Assembly (NCBI RefSeq): GCF_000332475.2
Contig: NZ_AOGX02000035.1
Location: 111,729 to 175,728, forward strand
Direction: 5' to 3'
DNA length: 64,000 bases
Source: Leptospira yanagawae serovar Saopaulo str. Sao Paulo = ATCC 700523
GTDB lineage: Bacteria; Spirochaetota; Leptospiria; Leptospirales; Leptospiraceae
Made by a program: the position numbers and the translations under genes. Positions 58,407 through 64,000 of the stretch are shown here, piece after piece. The notes under the pieces are model-generated. The model was given only the letters and a program-made list of their open reading frames with translations. It did not search any database and was not told where the DNA came from. Numbering within the stretch: the stretch's first letter is position 1; the number at the start of each line of letters is the position of its first letter.

Positions 58407-59329
58407 GCGTTACTTTCTTCCTTTAACCAAAGTTTTTTGGAGATCATGAGATACACACCAAAGAGGATAAGGGCAATCGAGATATACTGTGACTGAGAAA
58501 ATCCATGCCAGTAGTATCCCGTGAGAAAGGTTGGGTTCCCATTGGCATCTGGAATATTGACTAAAGTTGGTGGATCGATAAAAGGAATCACTGCTTTATT
58601 CACTCGCAAAAATTCAATGATGAGTCTTGCAAACCCATGGATGATGAGAAACTGGGCACCGATGCTCCATTTCCGAAAGTTTTGGTATCTTGCCCAAAAT
58701 TGAAAATACGAAAAGTATCCAAATGCCATGATGGACTCCATCACAGGCGTATTCCAAACAGGAACACCAGATGGATGCGCTCCATGGAATTCAAAAACAA
58801 AAAAAGGAATCCTTTCGTCAGTGGCAAATCCATAACATCCATCACCACTCACAAAACAACCAAGCCTTCCAATCGCATAACCCATGCTAATCGCAGGAAT
58901 CACTGCATCATAATAGGCACCAATATCAAGTTTGTAATAACGAAAGTATAAGGTGATGAATAACCATCCAAAAAGAAGGCCTCCAAAGAATACAAGTCCA
59001 CCACCACTAAAGAGGGAAGACCAAAGTCCTGGATGACCAGGAAATCCGTTCCAATGGGTGAGTGGGTAGGTATACTTTCCATCGTAACCCGGGACATCGA
59101 TGAACACTTGGTCCCATATTTCAAAGATAAAGAAAATTTTTGCTCCAATGAGTGTGCCTAAAATCCCAAGAAAAATCAACCAATCGGAATGATTTGGATC
59201 CAATTTTTTTCGTTCTAGCTCTTTTGGGAGGAGGTAGGAACCAACAAGGAAAGCTAACATCATAAGTAGGCTGAAGGTGGAGAGACCCTCCCAGCCAAAA
59301 GGATTGGGAATCGGAATTCGATCTAACAT
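58403..59329 (-). CDS. Lgt-like prolipoprotein diacylglyceryl transferase paralogue
   Basis: 308 residues, seven or more helices, with the Lgt layout ([44 protein letters not shown]). Lgt attaches diacylglycerol to lipobox Cys. Compared with E. coli, His103 (SFHGG) is Phe here (VFFGG) and Asn146 in GRIGNF is Cys (GRLGCF); the Arg/Glu pair in RLIIEF is kept. Many bacteria carry such GRLGCF paralogues; activity on lipoproteins is uncertain, so the true Lgt may be elsewhere. Confidence 0.75.
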   Translation of the reverse strand: MLDRIPIPNPFGWEGLSTFSLLMMLAFLVGSYLLPKELERKKLDPNHSDWLIFLGILGTLIGAKIFFIFEIWDQVFIDVPGYDGKYTYPLTHWNGFPGHPGLWSSLFSGGGLVFFGGLLFGWLFITLYFRYYKLDIGAYYDAVIPAISMGYAIGRLGCFVSGDGCYGFATDERIPFFVFEFHGAHPSGVPVWNTPVMESIMAFGYFSYFQFWARYQNFRKWSIGAQFLIIHGFARLIIEFLRVNKAVIPFIDPPTLVNIPDANGNPTFLTGYYWHGFSQSQYISIALILFGVYLMISKKLWLKEESNA

Positions 59330-59422
59330 AGGGGAAAGGGTAAAATCTTCGCTTACAGGGGAAAGGAGAATTTAAAGCGAAACAAGGGAGAAAAAGGGTA
59401 GGGAAAAATGATGAAAATTATC

Positions 59423-59453
59423 TTGACTCTAGATAGTTTAATATTAAACTATC
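59423..59453 (+). promoter_or_regulatory. Promoter with 22-bp palindromic operator before doxX
   Basis: TTGACT (59423-59428), 16 nt, TAAACT (59445-59450). A perfect palindrome with 11-nt arms GATAGTTTAAT and ATTAAACTATC (59432-59453) fills the spacer and covers the -10, so a bound repressor would block RNA polymerase. Regulator unknown; a MarR- or Rrf2-type protein is plausible. Confidence 0.7.
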
Positions 59454-59479
59454 AAATATCGATCTAAGGAGAGTTAACT

Positions 59480-59926
59480 ATGTTTGATATTCTATTTTCT
59501 ACTTCAGGGGACATCATCCCTCTTATTTTACGCATCACAGCCTTTGTTGTGATTTTCCCACACGGTGCCCAAAAGTTACTCGGTTGGTTTGGTGGATACG
59601 GATTCAAAGGAACTTACGGTTTTTTTACAGGGACCATGAAATTCCCAGGTTTCCTTGCTGTTCTCATCATCCTCGGTGAATCGTTTGGATCTGTTTTGTT
59701 ACTTGTTGGATTTTTAACAAAATTTGCAGCTCTTTCCATTGCCATCATCATGTTCGGTGCTGCTTTCCTTGCACACAGACAAAATGGTTTTTTCATCAAT
59801 TGGAATGGAAACCAAAAAGGCGAAGGGTATGAGTTCCATATTTTAGCAATTGGACTTTTACTGGCTCTCATCGTTGGCGGAGCGGGTGTGTATTCCGTTG
59901 ATTTTAATTTGATCGGAAAGTTCTAA
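59480..59926 (+). CDS. DoxX-family membrane protein
   Basis: 148 residues, four membrane helices: IIPLILRITAFVVIFPHGAQKLLGWFGGYG, FPGFLAVLIILGESFGSVLLLVGFLTKFAALSIAIIMFGAAFLAH and YEFHILAIGLLLALIVGGAGVYSVDF. HGAQKLLGWFGG and the GFxNW-like FINWNGNQKGEGYE are DoxX signatures. Related proteins sit with redox-stress or sulfur enzymes; here it stands alone. AAGGAG 7 nt before the ATG. Strong operator upstream. Confidence 0.85.
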   Translation: MFDILFSTSGDIIPLILRITAFVVIFPHGAQKLLGWFGGYGFKGTYGFFTGTMKFPGFLAVLIILGESFGSVLLLVGFLTKFAALSIAIIMFGAAFLAHRQNGFFINWNGNQKGEGYEFHILAIGLLLALIVGGAGVYSVDFNLIGKF

Positions 59927-59988
59927 TCAAAATTGGTTTCGATTTCGCTGGCTCTGATTTGAGTTAGGAAGAATCATTTGAAACGATA

Positions 59989-60030
59989 CCAACCTTTTCC
60001 TAGAGTCATTTTGGGAAGGTTGGTTTTTTT
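59989..60030 (+). terminator. Rho-independent terminator after doxX
   Basis: CCAACCTT / AAGGTTGG stem, 19-nt loop, then seven T. Confidence 0.88.
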
Positions 60031-60177
60031 ATCAGAACGAAAATTTGGGAACGTTTTAAGCTCATCACCTTTAGGTGGTATCTCAAAAAACTGACGGAGG
60101 GTATGGCAATCTGAAAACCTTGGCAGAAGACTATCCGTTCTTTTACGCCAATGATTTGAATGATTATCTTAAGTGGA

Positions 60178-61179
60178 TCAATCTAAGTTAATGTATTCTT
60201 CCGGATCTAGGGGAGCATCAAGACCAATGCGCACTTCGTAGTGAACATGTGCACCCGTTGCCTTTCCTGTTTGTCCTACAAGCGCAATTTTATCCCCACG
60301 TTTCACACGGTCACCTGGGTTTACGAGGATGAGGGAGCAGTGGCCATACAAAGTAAAAAATCCATTTTCATGGTTGATGCGAACTGATTTTCCAAGTCCA
60401 CCAACCGCTGTATCCACTGCAATGATCCCAGGTCCCGTCGCATAAATGGGTGTGCCTTCTCCAGCAGCAAAGTCAATCCCCGAGTGGTATTCTCCCACTG
60501 GTAAAATTCCAAATGGATCACTGCGGTAACCAAAAGTAGAAGTGACAACGCCTACACCAGGTTTTAGTGGTCGACCCCTTGGCATGGAATAAAAAATACT
60601 TTCTCGCATCGACAGGTAATCAATGGCATTTTGAAAATTGGGAACTAGGTTACCGAGTCTTACACCAAACTGGGTATAGGTGGTAACTACTTGTTGGAAA
60701 AGTAATAGATTCGAATCAAGTTCGCTTGCATCTTTTCGAAACTCTTCTTTGAGAAGGTAATCTTGTGTGATCATTTCCTTTTCTGGGATTTCTTCCCAGG
60801 CAAGCAAATTGAGAGATTCGGTCATCGATTCCAATTCTTCCACAGATTCGCGGAGGTCTTGGGAGAGTAGGTCATAGAACAGAAAGGAAACAAGTTGGGT
60901 TTCTGTTTTTTTCTCTAAGGAAAGATTGCGTTCAAAGAAAAAGGAAAAATAGAGTAAGAGACCAAAGGAAAGTAAAACAAGGGAAACGGAAAGGCCAAAG
61001 AGAAACCCGAGCATCCCCACAGAAATTTCAATTTGCGCTAGGGGTTTTTCATCATTGGGGATGAGGACAAAACTCACCTTTTCTTGGCTTCGGGAAATCC
61101 ACTTTTGAAAGCGTTTTTTCCACCGTAAATGTGCAATTTGGAGCCTTTCGTAGGCGGTTGTGACGTAAGTTTCTGCCAA
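60178..61179 (-). CDS. M23 (LytM) family peptidase
   Basis: 333 residues starting at TTG, GGAT 8 nt upstream. A membrane helix ([31 protein letters not shown], residues about 52-82) and a coiled coil ([35 protein letters not shown]) precede the peptidase. [28 protein letters not shown] and [11 protein letters not shown] hold the zinc ligands H, D and H. It should cut peptidoglycan cross-links outside the inner membrane, or act as an activator; full metal set is visible. Confidence 0.9.
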   Translation of the reverse strand: MAETYVTTAYERLQIAHLRWKKRFQKWISRSQEKVSFVLIPNDEKPLAQIEISVGMLGFLFGLSVSLVLLSFGLLLYFSFFFERNLSLEKKTETQLVSFLFYDLLSQDLRESVEELESMTESLNLLAWEEIPEKEMITQDYLLKEEFRKDASELDSNLLLFQQVVTTYTQFGVRLGNLVPNFQNAIDYLSMRESIFYSMPRGRPLKPGVGVVTSTFGYRSDPFGILPVGEYHSGIDFAAGEGTPIYATGPGIIAVDTAVGGLGKSVRINHENGFFTLYGHCSLILVNPGDRVKRGDKIALVGQTGKATGAHVHYEVRIGLDAPLDPEEYINLD

Positions 61180-61246
61180 TGTTCGTTATCCAGCCAATTT
61201 TTTCCTTGCCCATGCCATTTTTCAGGGGAAAGTGGATGAATCCAAT

Positions 61247-62722
61247 ATGTTTAAATTTCTCACTTCTCTTTTCAGAAAGAAAGCCGACTCTGTCGATTCC
61301 TTTTTGATGTACCCCGAGGGAAAGAGATACTATCGAGAAACTCACTCCATACGCAGGGCCAATATCGATGAAGATGCGATTAAAATCATCAATCGATTGA
61401 ACAAGTTTCGTTACAAGGCCTATTTAGTCGGTGGAGGAGTCAGAGATCTGCTGATGGGCAAACGCCCAAAAGATTTTGACATTGTCACAAGTGCGACACC
61501 AAACCAAATCAAAAGGATCTTCAATAACTGCCGGATCATCGGTAAACGATTTAAAATTGTACACATCATTTTTAAAGGCAAAATTATTGAAGTCTCAACG
61601 TTCCGATCATTACCGGAACATCGTTTGGAAAAACACAAAGCAGAAAACGATTATCTCATCAAGCGGGACAATTCCTTCGGTACAGCAAAGGAAGACGCGG
61701 CAAGACGCGACTTTACCATCAATTCACTCTTTTACGATCCTAAAAACGATTCCATTTTGGATTACGTTGGTGGGTTTGAAGACATCCAAAAGAAAATTGT
61801 TAGGGTCATTGGTGATCCAGACATTTCCTTTAAAGAAGATCCAGTTCGTATGTTACGAGCCGTTAAATTTTCTGTTTTACTTGGACTTGATATCGAGAAA
61901 AAAACCAAACTAGCAATTAAAAAGAACCGTTTGGAACTCGAAAAATCATCCACAGCAAGGCTTTTGGAAGAGTACAACAAAATGTTTCGTACTTGGAAAA
62001 CTTCCATCATCTTTGAAGGGTTAGCCGAAAACCATCTACTCGATGTTTTATTCAAAGAACCTGCTGATAAATTAAGGAAAACAGATCCTGAATGGCGTGA
62101 ACATTTTATGGACACTCCACTTGGAAAAAGACTCGCTGTGACTGACAAACTTCTTTCTGCAAGGGAAGAGATGACACCCGCGATCTTTTATTCGTTAATT
62201 TTTTACGATATCGTAAAAGACCTATACGAAGATGATCGTGGCCACCTAGCGCATAACATCAAAGAAAGTTTAATGCCTGTCTTCGAACGTATGGGAATAC
62301 CAAAACGAGAACAAGATAATTTGGTAAAAATTTTTATCAGCCAACCTCGTTTCCAAGTCACAGACGACGAAAAAGAAAGGCAAAATTCTTTTTTCAAAAA
62401 GAAAGACTATTTTTACGATGCGTTTATGGTGTACAAAATTGTCGCCATTTCCGAAAACAACGAGTCTGCCGTACAAACTGCATTCTTTTGGGAAATATCA
62501 CTCAGGCAAAGACCAAAACCGGATAGCCACCAATTTGGCCAACAGAATCGTAAAAAAGAAGGGAACAAAAAACGACCACCAAGAAAAAAACACCGTGATC
62601 GAAGGGGTGGTGGGAATCCCAACCAAACGAATGTGCAAGAATCAAGTTCCAATGGTTCGGAAGAATCCAAAGGATTTGCTTCTGAAAATCCAAAGGAAGA
62701 TTCCATTGGAGAGGACATTTAG
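61247..62722 (+). CDS. pcnB: Poly(A) polymerase / CCA-adding-type nucleotidyltransferase
   Basis: About 491 residues from the ATG at 61247 (GTG at 61232 is an alternative). [28 protein letters not shown] is the nucleotidyltransferase motif with the Asp pair; [12 protein letters not shown] and [20 protein letters not shown] fit the class II head/neck. The basic, Arg/Lys-rich C-terminal tail ([21 protein letters not shown], then an acidic end) is typical of poly(A) polymerase I. It adds A tails to RNA for decay; a CCA-adding role cannot be excluded. Confidence 0.85.
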   Translation: MFKFLTSLFRKKADSVDSFLMYPEGKRYYRETHSIRRANIDEDAIKIINRLNKFRYKAYLVGGGVRDLLMGKRPKDFDIVTSATPNQIKRIFNNCRIIGKRFKIVHIIFKGKIIEVSTFRSLPEHRLEKHKAENDYLIKRDNSFGTAKEDAARRDFTINSLFYDPKNDSILDYVGGFEDIQKKIVRVIGDPDISFKEDPVRMLRAVKFSVLLGLDIEKKTKLAIKKNRLELEKSSTARLLEEYNKMFRTWKTSIIFEGLAENHLLDVLFKEPADKLRKTDPEWREHFMDTPLGKRLAVTDKLLSAREEMTPAIFYSLIFYDIVKDLYEDDRGHLAHNIKESLMPVFERMGIPKREQDNLVKIFISQPRFQVTDDEKERQNSFFKKKDYFYDAFMVYKIVAISENNESAVQTAFFWEISLRQRPKPDSHQFGQQNRKKEGNKKRPPRKKHRDRRGGGNPNQTNVQESSSNGSEESKGFASENPKEDSIGEDI

Positions 62723-62760
62723 TATTTAAAAAAAACAAAGTCACTGTTTTTTGATTCAGT

Positions 62761-62792
62761 GTTTCCATCGTCAAATCTGATTCGATGGAAAC
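62761..62792 (+). promoter_or_regulatory. Hairpin covering the start codon of the next gene
   Basis: GTTTCCATCG (62761-62770) and CGATGGAAAC (62783-62792) are perfect 10-nt complements around a 12-nt loop. The ATG is inside the right arm, and no Shine-Dalgarno site lies in the loop. It could limit translation until opened. Confidence 0.5.
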
Positions 62793-64000
62793 ATTGAATT
62801 CTCTCACTCGAGTGATCCTACTCGAAGACGATCCCACAATTTCAATTTTATATCATGGCCTCCTGCAGAAAAAAGGGATGGAAGTGACTAGTTTTGCAAA
62901 GAAAAAACCAGCCATTGATTATTTATCGGAAAATCACTTTCACAACCAAAATATCCTAATCACTGATTTACAATTACCTGATGGGAATGGCTTAGATTTT
63001 GTTCGGGAAGTAAGAAAAGTTAATAAACATATACCTATTATGGTCATCACTTCAACAGAAGACCCAAAACAAATCATAGAAGTGATGAAGGAAGATGTTC
63101 AGGAATATTTGATAAAACCAGTGATTCCTGCGGAATTGATTTCTAGAATCGAATACCAACTTTCGAATAAAAAAGATGAATATATCCATTCTGATTATGA
63201 ACGGGAAAAAATACTGTCGTTAGAAAAATTATTAGAATGGTATACTTATAAAAATACTCGAATTCAAAAAAGTGACTTCAATTCGAATGAATTAAACAAA
63301 AATCTATTTTATGGATTGCGAACGAGTTTGGCACAAGGTGCAGGTCTTGGAGTTATTACGGAGTTAATCGATATCATTAAAACTATGCCGAAAGTCGAGA
63401 ATGGCGGAGTTATCCTTGATCCTGAAATATTGAAAATATTGGAAGAAAATGCAGTTTATTCAAAAAAAGTTTTAGATAGGTTTTCGGAAATTGAAGCGGT
63501 GATTTTTGATCGAATTAAAATAGAAGAAGTTTCTGCCCTTAAACTATTCAATGAAATGCTGAAAGTGAAAGAAGAGATTTCCTCTCTTTTACTCATTAAG
63601 GATCAAGTTTTACTCATTCCTGAGTACAAAGGATCAAATCTTAATTCAAAGATGATCAAACTGAATTCCGAATATTTTAAAAAGATACTGTATGAGTTAC
63701 TCTTGAATGCGATGAGATTTTCAAAACCATCCAGTAAAATTTTCTTTTTGATTCACTATGATGCTGATGGGATTTATCTTTCCACAATCAATTCATATGA
63801 TGATGAGGAATCAGCAAAAATTGGAATTTCGAATCGTTGTTTGGAACTGATTTTCGAACCATTTTATCGGATGAATCAAAACATATATGACAAATACGGT
63901 TCCTTAGATTTCGGAATTGGATTAAGTTTCGTGAAACAAACAATCGAGAAATTTGGTGGTTCAATCCATGCATTGAATTTGGTGGATCACACAAATGAAA
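62785..64000 (+). CDS. Response regulator with histidine-kinase-like ATPase domain (partial)
   Basis: 405 codons to the window edge, no stop. Residues 1-125 are a receiver domain: LLEDDP, ITDLQLPDGNG with Asp61 as phosphate site, VITST and YLIKP. Then a helical stretch with NLFYGLRTSLAQGAGLG resembles the HisKA box, but Tyr176 replaces the His. C-terminally YELLLNAMRFSKPSS (N box), FEPFYRM and LDFGIGLSFVKQTIEKFGG (G box) make an ATPase domain. It may bind ATP without autophosphorylation. A hairpin covers its ATG. Confidence 0.78.
   Translation, partial: METLNSLTRVILLEDDPTISILYHGLLQKKGMEVTSFAKKKPAIDYLSENHFHNQNILITDLQLPDGNGLDFVREVRKVNKHIPIMVITSTEDPKQIIEVMKEDVQEYLIKPVIPAELISRIEYQLSNKKDEYIHSDYEREKILSLEKLLEWYTYKNTRIQKSDFNSNELNKNLFYGLRTSLAQGAGLGVITELIDIIKTMPKVENGGVILDPEILKILEENAVYSKKVLDRFSEIEAVIFDRIKIEEVSALKLFNEMLKVKEEISSLLLIKDQVLLIPEYKGSNLNSKMIKLNSEYFKKILYELLLNAMRFSKPSSKIFFLIHYDADGIYLSTINSYDDEESAKIGISNRCLELIFEPFYRMNQNIYDKYGSLDFGIGLSFVKQTIEKFGGSIHALNLVDHTNE

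Noticed and set aside
60075..60191. 38-codon ORF with GTG start in the doxX-M23 gap
   Set aside because: No ribosome site and only chance-level length; overlaps the M23 stop.

Overview
The window reads as chromosomal DNA of a spirochaete of the genus Leptospira or a close relative. The evidence is a FlaA-type periplasmic flagellar sheath protein, FlgM, many lipoproteins with loose spirochaete-type lipoboxes, Kdo transferase (a Gram-negative outer membrane) next to spirochaete-only hypothetical proteins, A/T-rich codon use and frequent TTG/GTG starts. The species is not identified. I see no phage, insertion sequence, CRISPR array or plasmid gene; this is mostly housekeeping DNA with lineage-specific genes between.

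Layout. 1-7.6 kb is mainly a minus-strand block: a partial iron-alcohol-dehydrogenase-like protein, flgM, rsmI, a lipoprotein, then nadE-waaA-FlaA-like. 7.7-10 kb is a plus cluster with YggS and ProC, followed by initiator tRNA-Met on the minus strand. 10.2-18 kb holds a GAF-GGDEF cyclase, a small ORF, a bilobed aspartic-protease-like lipoprotein, mnmA, an ATP-grasp/FMN-dehydrogenase fusion, a PilZ protein and an RluA pseudouridine synthase, tightly packed. 18-28.4 kb has an orphan DNA methyltransferase, three lipoproteins, an active/inactive M16 peptidase pair, a metallo-beta-lactamase-fold hydrolase, an O-methyltransferase, a secreted helical protein and a cell-wall amidase. tRNA-Leu(CAA) follows.

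28.5-43.6 kb contains a thioesterase, an 835-residue low-complexity protein with related helical units at both ends, an ABC-F ATPase behind a short leader ORF, a 2-Cys peroxiredoxin behind a PerR-like box, sufB, a PQQ-type sugar dehydrogenase, an LtaS-like phosphotransferase, a fatty-acid-hydroxylase-family protein, rlmN, a Cys-rich lipoprotein and a GT39-like glycosyltransferase ending at a strong terminator. 43.9-51.9 kb is an alternative complex III operon (actABCDEF), a quinol:cytochrome c / electron-acceptor oxidoreductase, with a seventh lipoprotein gene and a bidirectional terminator. No terminal oxidase gene follows.

52-64 kb is regulatory and envelope-related: a MarR gene with a 33-bp operator-like inverted repeat, a membrane partner, an adenylate/guanylate cyclase apparently transcribed as a leaderless mRNA, a DNA2/UPF1-type helicase, a TPR protein, a 51-residue small protein, dienoyl-CoA-isomerase-like and Lgt-like proteins, DoxX behind a 22-bp palindrome, an M23 peptidase, a poly(A) polymerase/CCA-type nucleotidyltransferase, and a truncated response-regulator/ATPase protein at the right edge.

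The signals most worth following are the ABC-F leader (possible drug-sensing attenuation), the ATP-grasp/FMN fusion, the bilobed aspartic protease, the operator palindromes at 33.3, 52.7 and 59.4 kb, the leaderless cyclase promoter, and enzymes that seem to have lost catalytic residues (alcohol dehydrogenase, Lgt-like, histidine-kinase-like).
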